This document shows, piece after piece, positions 45,839 through 58,393 of a stretch of DNA of 64,000 nucleotides. The DNA is from Siphonodentalium dalli (lineage: Eukaryota; Mollusca; Scaphopoda; Gadilida; Siphonodentaliidae). The translations under genes were made by a program, and so were the position numbers. Position 1 is the stretch's first letter. Every line of letters starts with the position of its first letter. The notes beneath the pieces are model-generated. The model was not told the DNA's origin and made no database searches. It was given only the letters and a program-made list of their open reading frames with translations. The stretch spans positions 259,750,077 through 259,814,076 of the forward strand of contig CP136061.1 of the NCBI GenBank assembly GCA_032622095.1, written 5' to 3'.

Positions 45839-47090
45839 AGGTTATTTAACCTCTGTGAATTTATAGAGAAGAGCTGTGACGTATTTTTCATGTTACAAAC
45901 TAGGCTATTGAGCAATCAGAGCCAAGTGTCCATTTTATTCTCGCATATATTTTACACCATTTACACCACGTAAATGTAACCAACAACGAAACGTGAAACG
46001 AACGGGATTGTCGGCCGTTATGGTTCATTATCCGTCCGTTCACAGTTTCAGTAGACGTCAGACCCAAATATATAATACTGGGTCTGATTGCTTGCCGTAC
46101 CCTCATATATTATTAAGTGTCAGTACTTTGAAAGCGTCCAACCAACACGATTAAAGACGGTATCTATTTCTAACAAGTTTTAAAAGTTTCCAGGGTATAA
46201 ACAAAGTTATTACTTGATTCTACCCTTATTCCATTCAATAAACCCATTCTATTAATTTTGTTATGCAACGTTCGTTGCATAACAGGAAATAGTGCCATGT
46301 GTACCAAAATGTGTTATTGTTGCGCAAACGTGACATTTGACTTCCGGTTTGTCATTTGTTTATATTCCGTACGTTACGTCTTAAACTATTGCATGGCTTC
46401 CAACAAACTCTATTAATGAATGAAGAGTTTCAAAAGTTATTTATTTAAATTTACGCCATTTAATACGCCAACGAGTCTTAATTTATCTGGGACTATTTCT
46501 TTACGCGGGCAAACAACGCATAATTACGCGAAAAGTCATCGCAGGCCTTAATGATGGGAACGGATGTTAGTTTTGGATCAAGTAATAAATAGAATATGGT
46601 ATGTAGGCTGTACTATTTCGTGTTCCCACTGCCCGTTATACAGAATTGCGACCCTTTGTTGGAATGTGGGCCCATTTCTGGATGACAATTTGAGGCTATT
46701 AATCGGTTTGTTTGGAATGTGGGTCCGTTTCTGTATGATAACTTGAGTTTATAACTCGATTAGTTTGATCATTCGATATATACTCGTATCAGCCCTCGGT
46801 TACTTCGGTCTCAGACTGATATGATCAGATCACCCATTTTTTCTAGAGTTATGAGTCGTCTGAACTGGACTGGATCTATACGGCTGTTTTCGACTGTACA
46901 TGCGCACCGGTTGAGGCCCGTTATTACTTGCTTCCATTTCGACAGAGCCTGTCCATTGCTTGGGCGCCATTCCATCGATGTTCTGAACACATTTATATTC
47001 TGATATTAAATATTGAAATTCACACAATATAACAATCGTGAGGGAAAGCAGGCGATTGGTTCAGTGGCGTCTGGAACAGGATAATACTGT
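45839..47090. other. Low-feature interval with a small hairpin
   Basis: No gene supported. A perfect hairpin (GTTATGCAACG-TT-CGTTGCATAAC) lies at 46260-46283. Overlapping ORFs on both strands at 46821-47027 have no recognised motif. Confidence 0.5.
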
Positions 47091-47196
47091 TCAAATATAC
47101 TTACATGATAATATCACATAGTAAGTACAAGGCCTCATGATCAAATATACTTACATGATAATATCACATGGTAAGTACAAGGCCTCATGATCAAAA
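47091..47196. repeat. 51-bp tandem duplication
   Basis: TCAAATATACTTACATGATA + ATATCACATAGTAAGTACAAGGCCTCATGA, twice, one substitution. A second small duplication (CCGCAGATAAAGGCGATTAT) is at 47343-47392. Confidence 0.9.
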
Positions 47197-47647
47197 ACCA
47201 CACAAGGAAACCGGGCGGCGCCAGGGATGAAATATGCTGAAATCGTACGCGCGACTGCTCAGCATGCAGTTCCTCACACAAGTGAACCATCTATCACCTA
47301 ACGTCACGAAATAAATGCGATGCACAATATAGAACTAAACACCCGCAGATAAAGGCGATTATGTTAAACATCCGCAGATAAAGGCGATTATGCTAATATT
47401 CAATACAGGCACGTGCACCCTGAATGCAAATTAGCAGCAATCTATTTCGAGATCAAAGGAAAGATCAGCATGCATTGTCACCTCAACGCAAAGAATGAAT
47501 GATAATTGGTTTAATACGGAACACATGTTCAACTTAGCAGTGATTTCCATACAGCTCAAAATCAAGATAATAAGAACAAAGGGATATTTTTGGGAGAATA
47601 TCGTTAAAACACACAGCTCTTTGTAGATATGATAACTAAAGAAAAAA

Positions 47648-48030
47648 TCGGTAGCCGGGAGGTAGCGTACTGGTCTCTCGTGTTAGCCGACCGGGGATCG
47701 CAACCTGGTCAGGTTATTCTGACAAAAATCAGTCACTCGGTCACATACCAAGTTTGTCAGGTTGAAAATTCTCATTCCAGATAATTGAATAAAGATCCGA
47801 ATGCAAAATGCCGACTTCCCCCAGTTTACAACACTTGTCCATGTATATTATCGTGGGTGCTGTCCGATCGGGCGCGGACATTAATGACTGACCCGTGTAC
47901 ACGCCTCGGTGTGTGCACGTTAAAGAACTCTATTTGAGTCACACAGGGTTATAAAGTTACTTTGTCGTGGTAGCACCTGGATCAGTGCGTCTATAACCGG
48001 ATGGTTCATGCACTATCTACAGATACAGAA
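47648..48030 (+). mobile_element. tRNA-derived SINE, second family, copy 2
   Basis: GGTAGCCGGGAGGTAGCGTA head, then GGTCACATACCAAGTTTGTC, GCGGACATTAATGACTGACC and TCTATAACCGGATGGTTCAT. Aligns through its length with 18155-18540. Confidence 0.7.
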
Positions 48031-48689
48031 TACAACAATCACACAGTCGAGCTCACATCGAACAGTTTTGTATAATCCGACTATTCTCTATTCTCTTCCG
48101 AAAATTAAACTGGCGAAATGCCGATGAAGGCCACACGTGCCGAGAAAACCGGTAACCCGGAATTACCAAGATAAAATATCTTTGAAGTAAGATATACATG
48201 TATAATACATTTCGAAACACATGTCGTCGGTTTTAAGTTTAAGATTACACTGTTCCCGATACACCACCGCCCTCACTAATGACCATACAATCGCTATATA
48301 TAGAATAAGGGCCATAACTCAATAAGAAAGTTGGGTGACCCAGAATGTCCTTTTGCGGCTTTCATACTCTGTTATAAACGCACACATAATATGATATACC
48401 ATTATTTTAAATACCATTCACGAACGGATAAGTTATAGAGGATTATGGTCGCCTGCAGATGGCAGATGCCCGATGTCGATCGCATACCAACCGTCCCTCA
48501 TCAAATCATAAGTCGAGGGTTGGAGAAAAATATCTGTATCTGTATATACAGAAGAAACACCTGCTAATCTGAGTCATTGCGCTCGCGGGTCGTTGTTTTG
48601 TCTGCGGTTTTCAGTTTCACTCGTTAGACTCTTCACACTCACCTTTATTCGCAAACTCTGCGGGCTTCAAATTTGTAAACCGGAATGGA

Positions 48690-49245
48690 ATTTGTGCCGG
48701 AACGAGACTACAGTTTCTTCGATGTTCCGCATTGTGCAGGCATATATATCTGCAACAAAGCGTTTTGAACCGGACTAACTTTCAACGAACACACCAATTG
48801 ATAGACCTTCTCACATCTCACACGATAATATTGAATAAATAAATGCCACCACTAGCTTCATTAAAGCTATATATGGACATATAAATACCCGACCGAACTA
48901 ATGCAACAAATATAACATATAAATACCCGACCGAACTAATGCAACAAATATAACATATAAATACCCGTTATAAATAAACAAAGGCCACTATTATAAATGT
49001 TGATTTCCATGGCGAGAGAGTGTGTGTGAGAGAGAGGGAGGGAGAGAGAGTCAGAGACAGAGACAGAGACAAAGACAGAGAGGGGACCGGCAAAACGCTC
49101 GATATATACAAACACAACATCGGACTCTTTACACAAACTGTCTTCTTTTTGGTGGCCAAATTTATCCAACCTCATCATATATATATCGTCTGGCATCTTG
49201 TTTAAATTCATATGTAGATTGTATTTTGGGAACGGGGACATCGTG
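48690..49245 (+). pseudogene. LINE 3' end, copy 2
   Basis: ATGTTCCGCATTGTGCAGGC...AACAAAGCGTTTTGAACCGG (coding MFRIVQAYIS.TKRFEPD), then the same 3' UTR as 18545-19165, with a duplicated AATGCAACAAATATAACAT block and a (GA)n microsatellite at 49010-49083. More truncated than copy 1. Confidence 0.7.
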
Positions 49246-50469
49246 GCGATACTCCATTTCAAATTTCATTCAGATCCAATACTACTCCTCGGACGGACGG
49301 ACAGACGGACGGACGTAATCCAGCTAGTATACCGGATTACCCCCACTATGCCGTCTCGTACACCTGGATATCTACTTAATATCGTTCTTACGAGACACTA
49401 AAATTCCTAAAACACACCGCCGCACTCAGTGGTCGGTTAATTCCCCAATAAAGCAAGAACGCACTCTCTAAAATAGTGGTTTGATGATGATTAGGCGGAA
49501 TCCACCATACATTTTACTACTTTTAAACCATGCGTTTTTAATATTTAACCAGTTTCTATGTTATATCAACGAGCTTCACCAATCGTATAGGCGTTGTGTT
49601 TTCTGAAACTGTACGATCCGCTCGAATTTTCGGTAATAGAGACGTTTCGAATAATCACTATTACGATTACGGAGAGGAAATCTTATTTATGTTAGTTAAA
49701 CATATTTTATTGCCAATACATGCAAAGGTATATGACAGACAGGAATTGGGCTACATGTGCTAACCACTTACATGTAGATATGCCCCGCTCCTCGTGCACA
49801 ATTTGACAATAAGTAATGAAATGATGCGGCAATACAATACAACATTAAAGCTTCAATGAGAGTAACATATAGGATGAAACAAGGAGAGTGAAATCTGAAA
49901 AAGGAGATATATTGTCCTAGTAAGGTTGACACCATCACAACTTATATACGATGGTTAATTGGTGAGATGGCATATGTCCCACTTTATTCAGTTACACATA
50001 CAGTTGATGGAAATAAGTAATGTGTGTCTCTTTTAGATCCCATGTTTTTATCCGTGTGATTTACTGTTAAAGCGTACATCCTTGACACCATCTGCACAAA
50101 ATTAAATTGAGTGGGGTATATATCGTCTCACATAACAACCCCCGTGCATAAAGATCGAATACGGGCAGGATATTGTCAATATCCGTAATCGTAATCGTGA
50201 TTTTGCGAAAGGTCTCTAATATTCGTTCATTGTCTTGGACAGTGTTCAATGGGTGTGTCAGCATCAGTTGTGGACGACAAAATTATCCGAGGGATTTGAG
50301 AAAAAGCCAGTGTCTGTATGGAACATTCAAGAACATATATATTTTTGAAAAATTGAATAATGGCTGCGCTGGTGTTTGTAAAACGACATGAATAGCCAAA
50401 TTGATTAGAGTCGATTTTCAACAACTAATACAATTGGTATTATAACTATATCCTTGATATGCTCAGATT
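49246..50469. other. Low-feature interval
   Basis: A (GGAC)n-rich stretch at 49280-49315; otherwise no gene or repeat recognised. Confidence 0.45.
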
Positions 50470-51160
50470 ATTCGAAAACCACAAAAATGACAACTTTATA
50501 AAAAATAACAGCATCAGTTTGCCCAAACAGCATCATAGCAATTCAGCAGGACCCACCAGCATCATAGCAATTCAGCAGGACCCACCAGCATCATAGCAAT
50601 TCAGCAGGACCCACCAGCATCATAGTAATTCAGCAGGACCCACCAGCATCATAGCAATTCAGCAGGACCCACCAGCATCATAGCAATTCAGCAGGACCCA
50701 CCAGCATCATAGAAATTCAGCAGGACCCACCAGCATCATAGCAATTCAGCAGGACACACCAGCATCATAGCAATTCAGCAGGACCCACCAGCATGATAGC
50801 AATTCAGCAGGACCCACCAGCATCATAGCAATTCAGCAGGACCCACCAGCATCATAGCAATTCAGCAGGACCCACCAGCATCATAGCAATTCAGCAGGAC
50901 CCACCAGCATCATAGCAATTCAACATAATCCACCAGCATCATAGCAATTCAGCAGGACCCACCAGCATCATAGCAATTCAGCAGGACCCACCAGCATCAT
51001 AGCAATTCAACATAACCCACCAGCATCATAGCAATTCAACAGGACCCACCAGCATCATAGCAATTCAACATAACCCACCAGCATCATAGCAATTCAACAG
51101 GACCCACCAGCATCATAGCACATTAATAGGACCACTTGACCAGGGGTGTTAACGATAACA
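50470..51160 (+). repeat. 29-bp satellite element, complete: left end, ~20 units, right end
   Basis: Left end 50470-50527: AAATGACAACTTTATAAAAA, AACAGCATCAGTTTGCCC. Core 50527-51118: CCACCAGCATCATAGCAATT + CAGCAGGAC ~20 times, the distal third mixing a CATAAC(C)CACCAG variant. Right end: AGGACCACTTGACCAGGGGT. The left end also occurs at 333-470 and 35890-35992; the right motif recurs at 61258 (GAACTACTTAACCAGGGGT). It is thus a bounded element and not an open satellite. Confidence 0.8.
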
Positions 51161-51714
51161 TTTAACTGATTAAATGTTCGTCTGCTATTAAATCAATCTA
51201 ATAATATTGCCGAGATAATGCAAAACATGCAACTTGTATCGTATAAAACAATGCGGTGCATCATTTGTCTCTTTGAAACGTGTCATTCACATGCCGATGC
51301 AAGTATAAGGGTTAGAGCAAAAGAATTGTTCTTTACCAGAATCAATCGAGTCGAAGACGAGATTTCTTTTGGTAAAGAACTATTCGCGTGCTGTGACCGA
51401 CTTAGAGCATAATTGCTCCCACATAATGCAATCAACTGGAAATGTGCCGTTAAGCGTGTTTTGACCACGACGCACAATCCCTGCGCTGGCCGCGATTGGA
51501 CACAATAGCCGGCTAGCCACGCCCAACAACGTGATTAACATGAACTGATCGCCGTTGATTGTGAATAGATATGGCCGAAACAACACGTACTGGTCCCACT
51601 TTGAAGCGCTCGTGCGATTTGTCTGTTAAGAGTTGATGTGCCTAACAATGGGATAATCACTGAACTGTTCCTTCGCCAGCCTTGGGAATTTACCAAAAAT
51701 CAGGGAACCGACAC
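51161..51714. other. Low-feature interval
   Basis: A 64-codon plus ORF (51218-51412) and overlapping minus ORFs have no recognised motif. Confidence 0.4.
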
Positions 51715-51832
51715 GAGATGAATGCCGACGGATCACGGTATAACGGACCGATACGAGATGAATGTCGATGGACCACGGTATAACGGACCGACAAGAGATG
51801 AATGCCGACGGACGACGGTATAACGGATATAT
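51715..51832. repeat. 41-bp tandem repeat, 3 copies
   Basis: GACACGAGATGAATGCCGAC + GGATCACGGTATAACGGACC, three times with substitutions. Confidence 0.85.
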
Positions 51833-52434
51833 ACTCCTATCACTTTATTGCGGATTCCTTGTTGATTGAGAACTGAGATTGAATTCAAGTTTTTCTCTAG
51901 TTCCATGTAGTTCCCGCAGATAAACACAGTAGAAACATGCGTCGCATCACACGAATATATAATCATGCACCGAAACTGCATCACAAACACGCGAGTTAAT
52001 GCATGTAACCTCGAATCAAAGACAGCCGCAATTGAGATCTCTTTGAATGTTACCGTTATTACTAGGCACTCGTAAATGAATTCATATTTTAGAATTATGT
52101 TTCTCTTCATGCACTTTAGCATAGAGAACTCATTACCACAATAATGGGGAAATAACTCGATATATTCTCGATACGCTCTGTGCGGTTTTTTTTTAAACCA
52201 CACACAAAAGCCAGACTGGGAACATAATTTGTCATTTGCTCTTTGAATACCACGGTTACAAATTTTTTTTTTAAAGGGACAGAAATCGACGACAATTCCA
52301 TGACTCAGATATATAAATATGCACAACACAAGTAATCTGTAATTTATGTTAAATATATTGTACCACTTTGTTAAAATAATTGTTTGTAACGATGTATACC
52401 ACACATTAAGTTTTGAAAATTGTTTCCCAATCAA
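51733..52434 (-). CDS. Unassigned long open frame, cysteine-rich, signal-like segment
   Basis: A stop-free minus frame of 233 codons, longer than expected by chance in AT-rich DNA. It opens at a TTG; the first ATG is codon 105, so a start or an upstream exon is missing. Codons 33-46 (RLLVLCIFIYLSHG) are hydrophobic and secretion-signal-like; an acceptor-like ATAAATTACAG lies just before them. Eleven cysteines follow from codon 38 (motifs FCPFKKKICNRG, KLCSQSGFCVWF, MLKCMKRN). The last ~25 codons run into the 41-bp tandem repeat, so the natural end is uncertain. No family recognised. Confidence 0.3.
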   Translation of the reverse strand: MIGKQFSKLNVWYTSLQTIILTKWYNIFNINYRLLVLCIFIYLSHGIVVDFCPFKKKICNRGIQRANDKLCSQSGFCVWFKKKPHRAYREYIELFPHYCGNEFSMLKCMKRNIILKYEFIYECLVITVTFKEISIAAVFDSRLHALTRVFVMQFRCMIIYSCDATHVSTVFICGNYMELEKNLNSISVLNQQGIRNKVIGVYIRYTVVRRHSSLVGPLYRGPSTFISYRSVIP

Positions 52435-52612
52435 TTTTGTATTTATACAACTACAAGATGTTTAAACAGACGCATAGGCTACCATATGTGGCCTACGCAC
52501 CATTGGTACAGTGGGGTCCATATAAAGGAACGCTATAGGCACATATTACTTATTTTTCGAAACCGAAAACGAAAACCGTCTATATATCCCTTTAAAGATC
52601 CACGGCCTCAAA

Positions 52613-52920
52613 TCATGAATTACATATATCCCACTGTCAGGGTGGAGGGTGGGGGTGTCCATGAATTACATATATCCCACTGTCAGACGTGGTTAGAGGT
52701 TCCCGCCGGGGGGGGGGCATGAATTGCATATATCTCACTGTCAGACGTGGCTAGATGTTCCCGTCGGGGGGGGGGGGGGGAGGGTGTCCACGAATTACAT
52801 ATATCCCACTGTCAGGGTGGAGGGTGGGGTGTCCACGAATTACATATATCCCACTGTCAGGGTGGAGGGTGGGGGTGTCCATGAATTACATATATCTCAC
52901 TGTTAGACGTGGTTAGAGGT
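52613..52920. repeat. ~47-bp tandem repeat with G-tracts
   Basis: ATGAATTACATATATCCCAC + TGTCAGGGTGGAGGGTGGGGGTGTCC repeated about six times, some units carrying AGACGTGG(T/C)TAGA and runs of 10-14 G. G-quadruplex-prone on the plus strand. Confidence 0.85.
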
Positions 52921-53394
52921 TCCCACAGACACCACAGGTTCGCAGAATTCCATTTGCACCTCGTTGAGTTGGGACTTCCAACCTGACACCCCACTAAGTT
53001 GGAAATTTTCCAAGTTATGGCTATTTCAGAACAAAAGTTTGACAAAACGTAGAACAATATGCAGGGACGTGGGGTGTTCCGTTGGGAATTCCAGCTGCAC
53101 CCCCTTGAATCAAACCAAACACAAGTTTTGCTGAATTTCCATTGCACCCCCCCTTGGACCCCAACTGCTCATGTACAGGCCTAGTAGCCTATTCTGAATA
53201 TGACCAGATGGAGGAACAGAACCAGCGTTCTATAAACCCGAAATGAGAAATTTTACACATCTGAACCTCAAAATTGCATAAATTCTAACATCTTGTGGTC
53301 AATTCCAGACATATACACACGGCCACAGGGGAGGGACCACGACATACCGAGCCAACCATGGTTTGCCCCGGCGTAAGTATATTTTGACAAAAAG

Positions 53395-53600
53395 TAGAAG
53401 AATATATGCTTCTGTTGGTCTTAAAAAAAATTCCCCAACTAATTGCCGGTTGAAAAAATTCAAACGATGAGAACAATGTCAACCTATATATGTGGCATAC
53501 AATTTTCAACTAATGTTGTGTCAGGCATCATATTTCCAACTGTTGAGCATTTTGCCGAACGTTGGGGTGTAGACCCCCCAAACCCCCTGTCGCAACGTCC
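53395..53600 (+). repeat. Dispersed repeat, copy 2
   Basis: AAAAAGTAGAAGAATATATG, CTGTTGGTCTTAAAAAA, CAACTAATTGCCGGTTG, AATGTTGTGTCAGGCATCAT: same order as 32130-32300, followed in both by an ...AACCCCCTGTCGC(A/C)ACG phrase. Confidence 0.65.
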
Positions 53601-53794
53601 CTGCTCACTGTCCATATAACACTCGTTGATGCATGTTTAATTTACATCACGATTGTTATCCATTTATCAAATCACACCTCAGCCCTCTATGCACGACGAA
53701 TATATATGCATGGAGAATTGTCCTGCAAATTTACCACAGTGTGGTCGTACCTCAACCGGGGCTGACGATGCTGCCTCGATTAGTGATTTGAATT

Positions 53795-53950
53795 CGACCA
53801 GAAAGTTCACCGACTGATGAAATTAAGCAGCCAATCTCTCGCTATGGCACAGGAAATCCGCCATGAGAATCGATTAGTTCGATGGATCGCGTTACCGATC
53901 ACCCATCTATTAATCTTCTCAAGCTTCTCTTTGATTTGAGTTCCTGTCAA
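53795..53950 (+). repeat. Diverged linker of the 29-bp satellite system
   Basis: GAAAGTTCACCGACT, CTCTCGCTATGGCACAGGA, CGCCATGAGAATCGATTA, CTATTAATCTTCTCA and CTTTGATTTGAG follow the order of the three better-preserved linkers at 58394, 59150 and 61257. Confidence 0.65.
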
Positions 53951-54036
53951 TTTACCAGAGTATGACCGAACCTCATGGAATGACGATGCTGCATGGCAAA
54001 ACTAGTAATTTGAATTCCACCAGAAACCCCATGTCT

Positions 54037-54092
54037 ATATGATCCTGTTCATTTGCTATGATGTCGGTGGGTATACTGTTTAATATCTATAC
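54037..54092 (-). repeat. Isolated inverted satellite units
   Basis: On the minus strand: ATTAAACAGTATACCCACCG, ACATCATAGCAAATGAACAG, GATC. These are about two units of the 29-bp repeat, opposite to the neighbouring array. Confidence 0.6.
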
Positions 54093-54177
54093 GATATTGG
54101 CAGGGCAAAGCGATTCTGTTGGGAAAAGGTACTGGTGGAGCTGGTGGTTGACAAACAACAGGAACAGACATCTCAAC

Positions 54178-54310
54178 CAAGTTCAAGTTCAAGTTCAAGA
54201 GCTTTATTTACAAAGTCAGGCATTTTAAATTACAAACATGAGCATTAAGCTCTTAACTGACTTGTAAAACAATGAATATATACATAAACAGTAACGTGAA
54301 TAAAACACAA
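54178..54310 (-). mobile_element. Retrotransposon 3' end with (TTGAAC)n tail
   Basis: On the minus strand: ...GCCTGACTTTGTAAATAAAG, a polyadenylation signal, then CTCTTGAACTTGAACTTGAA. This is the form of non-LTR 3' ends with short tandem tails. Only ~130 bp are present. Confidence 0.55.
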
Positions 54311-54516
54311 CCTATCTGAAAAATAAATTACATGTATATTAGCTAAAACTTTGTAAAAGACGAGTAAAATCCCTGAGGACAGGTAGCCCAAACCATGTTC
54401 GGTTTGCCACAATCAACACATATATTATTAAAATGTTCACGCTATACATGTTTTTTGAATGTGTTATATTCTTAACATTTCCTCGAATTGTTCAGATCAG
54501 TCAAACACCGCGCAAA

Positions 54517-56225
54517 TGACAACATATCAATTAAACAGGACCCACCAACAACATATCAAATAAACAGGACCCACCAACAACATATCAATTAAACAGGACC
54601 CACCAACAACATATCAATTAAACAGGACCCACCAACAACATATCAATTAAACAGGACCCACCAACAACATATCAATTAAACAGGACCCACCAACAACATA
54701 TCAATTAAACAGGACCCACCAACAACATATCAATTAAACAGGACCCACCAACAACATATCAATTAAACAGGACCCACCAACAACATATCAATTAAACAGG
54801 ACCCACCAACAACATATCAATTAAACAGGACTCACCAACAACATAGCAATTAAACAGGACCCACCAACTACATATCAATTAAACAGGACCCACCAACAAC
54901 ATATCAATTAAACAGGACCCACCAACAACATATCAATTAAACAGGACCCACCAACAACATATCAATTAAACAGGACCCACCAACAACATATCAATTAAAC
55001 AGGACCCACCAACAATATATCAATTAAACAGGACCCACCAACAACATATCAATTAAACAGGACCCACCAACAACATATCAATTAAACAGGACCCACCAAC
55101 AACATAGCAATTAAACAGGACCAACCAACAACATAGCAATTAAACAGGACCCACCAACAACATATCAATTAAACAGGACCCACCAACAACATAGCAATTA
55201 AACAGGACCCACCAACAACATAGCAATTAAACAGGACCAACCATCATCATATCAATTAAACATGACCCACCAACAACATATCAATTAAACAGGACCCACC
55301 AACAACATATCAATTAAACAGGACCCACCATCATCATATAGACATTCAGCAGGACCCACCAACAACATATCAATTAAACAGGACCCACCAGCATCATATA
55401 GGCATTCAACAGGACCCACCAACAACATATCAATTAAACAGGGCCCACCAATAACATATCAATTAAACAGGACCCACCAACAACATATCAATTAAACAGG
55501 ACCCACCAACAACATATCAATTAAACAGGACCCACCAACATCATATCAATTAAACAGGACCCACCATCATCATATAGACATTCAAGAGGACCCACCCACA
55601 ACATATCAATTAAACAGGACCCACCAACAACATATCAATTAAACAGGACCCACCAACAACATATCAATTAAACAGGACCCACCAACAACATATCAATTAA
55701 ACAGGACCCACCAACAACATATCAATTAAACAGGACCCACCAACAACATATCAATTAAACAGGACCCACCATCATCATATAGACATTCAGCAGGACCTAC
55801 CAACATCATAGCAATTAAACAGGACCCACCATCATCATATAGACATTCAGCAGGACATACCAACATCATAGCAATTAAACAGGACCCACCATCATCATAT
55901 AGACATTCAGCAGGACCTATCAACATCATAGCAATTAAACAGGACCCACCAACATCATATCAATTAAACAGGACCCACAACAACATATCAATTAAACAGG
56001 ACCCACCATCATCATATAGACATTCAGCAGGAACTACCAACATCATAGCAATTAAACAGGACCCACCATCATCATATAGACATTCAGCAGGACCTACCAA
56101 CATCATAGCAATTAAACAGGACCCACCATCATCATATAGACATTCAGCAGGACCTACCAACATCATAGCAATTAAACAGGACCCACCATCATCATATAGA
56201 CATTCAGCAGGACATACCAACATCA
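54517..56225 (+). repeat. 29-bp satellite, AACATAT/AAACAGG subtype
   Basis: CCACCAACAACATATCAATT + AAACAGGAC in long homogeneous runs (54.5-55.75 kb). From 55.76 to 56.22 kb it becomes a 58-bp dimer alternating ATCATCATATAGACATTCAG and ATCATAGCAATTAAACAGG forms. Confidence 0.95.
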
Positions 56226-58393
56226 TAGCAATTCAACAGTACCCACCCGAATCATCAATTCATCAGGATCAACCAACATCATACCAAATCAGCAGGACCC
56301 ACCAACATCACATCAATTCACCGGGACCCACAAGCATCATATTAATTCAGCAGGACCCATCGCATCATAGCAATTCAGCAGGACCCATCAACATCTTAGT
56401 ACTTCAGCGGGACCCACTAGCATTGAGAAGGGCACACCATCATAGCAATTCAGCAGGATATACCAGCATCATAGTAATTCAGCAGGACCAACCAGCATCA
56501 TAGTAATTCAGCAGGACCAACCAGCATGATAGCAATTCAGCAGGACCCACCGACGTCATAGCAATTCAGCAGGACCCAACAACTTCATAACAATTCAACA
56601 GGATCCACAAACATCATAGCAATTCAGCAGGACCCAACAACTTCATAACAATTCAGCAGGGACTCACACAAACATCATATCAAGTCAGCAGGACCCACCA
56701 ACGTCATATCAAGTCAGCAGGACCCACCAGCGTCATAGAAATTCAGCAGGGACACACACAAACATCATAGCAATTCAGCAGGACCCACCACCATCATATC
56801 AATTTAGCAGGACACACCAGCATCATAGCAATTTAGCAGGACCCAACAAAGTCATAGCAATTCAGCAGGACCCAACATCGTCATAGCAATTCAGCAGGAC
56901 CACCTGCATCATAGCAATTCAGTAGGACCCACCAGCATCATAGAAATTCAGCAGGACCCAACAAAGTCATAGCAATTCAGCAGGACCCAACAACGTCATA
57001 GCAATTCAGCAGGACCACCTGCATCATAGCAATTCAGTAGGACCCACCAGCATCATAGCAATTCAGCAGGACCAACCAGCATCATAACAATTCAGCAGGA
57101 CCCACCAACGTCATATCAATTCAGCAGGACCCACCAGCATCATGGCAATTCAGCAGGGACACACCGACGTCATATCAATTCATCAGGACCCACCGACGTC
57201 ATATCAATTCAGCAGGACCCACCAGCATCATAGAAATTCAGCAGGGACACACACAAACATCATAGCAATTCAACAGGACCCACCAGCATCATATCAATTT
57301 AGCAGGACACACCAGCATCATAGCAATTCAGCAGGACCCAACAAAGTCATAGCAATTCAGCAGGACCCAACAAAGTCATAGCAATTCAGCAGGACCACCT
57401 GCATCATAGCAATTCAGTAGGACCCACCAGCATCATAGAAATTCAGCAGGACCCAACAAAGTCATAGCAATTCAGCAGGACCCAACAACGTCATAGCAAT
57501 TCAGCAGGACCACCTGCATCATAGCAATTCAGTAGGACCCACCAGCATCATAGCAATTCAGCAGGACCAACCAGCATCATAACAATTCAGCAGGACCCAC
57601 CAACGTCATATCAATTCAGCAGGACCCACCAGCATCATGGCAATTCAGCAGGGACACACCGACGTCATATCAATTCATCAGGACCCACCGACGTCATATC
57701 AATTCAGCAGGACCCACCAGCATCATAGAAATTCAGCAGGGACACACACAAACATCATAGCAATTCAACAGGACCCACCAGCATCATATCAATTTAGCAG
57801 GACACACCAGCATCATAGCAATTCAGCAGGACCCAACAAAGTCATAGCAATTCAGCAGGACCCAACAAAGTCATAGCAATTCAGCAGGACCACCTGCATC
57901 ATAGCAATTCGGTAGGACCCACCAGCATCATAGCAATTCAGCAGGACCAACCAGCATCATAGCAATTCAGCAGGACCCACCAACGTCATATCAATTCAGC
58001 AGGACCCACCAGCATCATAGCAATTCAGCAGGACCACCTGCATCATAGCAATTCATTAGGACCCACCAGCATCATAGCAATTTAGCAGGGACAAACACCA
58101 GCATCAATAAATTAAGCAGGGACACACACCAGCACCATATCAAGTCAGCAGGATCCACCAGTACCATGGCAATATAGCAGGACACACCAGCATCATGGCA
58201 ATTCTGTAGGACACACCAACATCATATCAATTCAGCAGGACACATGCACCAGTATCATAGCAATTTAGCAGAATACACACAAACATCATATCAATTCAGT
58301 AGGACACACTAACAACATAGCAATTCAGCGCAGGACACACCAGCATCATAGAAATTCAGCAGGACCCACCAGCATCAAAGTAATTCAGCAGGA
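56226..58393 (+). repeat. 29-bp satellite, mixed subtype with higher-order repeat
   Basis: Units vary around CCAGCATCATAGCAATTCAG + CAGGACC(CA). A 495-bp block of about 17 units is duplicated almost exactly: 56901-57395 and 57396-57890, with a third beginning at 57891. Two identical 79-codon ORFs (57142, 57637) mark it but are not genes. Confidence 0.95.

Noticed and set aside
49019-49262. Low-complexity ORFs (SLSLSLSL / QRQRQR)
   Set aside because: Translations of a (GA)n microsatellite in a LINE 3' UTR.
50527-51118. Regular 29-bp units resembling a CRISPR array
   Set aside because: Units are contiguous without unique spacers, variants drift gradually, and the context is eukaryotic retro- and DNA transposons.
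55726-56226. ORFs with repeated PAECLYDDGGSCLIAMML
   Set aside because: Reverse-strand translation of the 58-bp satellite dimer; no evidence of a repeat protein.
57142-57876. Two identical 79-codon ORFs
   Set aside because: Translations of the 29-bp satellite duplicated by the 495-bp higher-order repeat.
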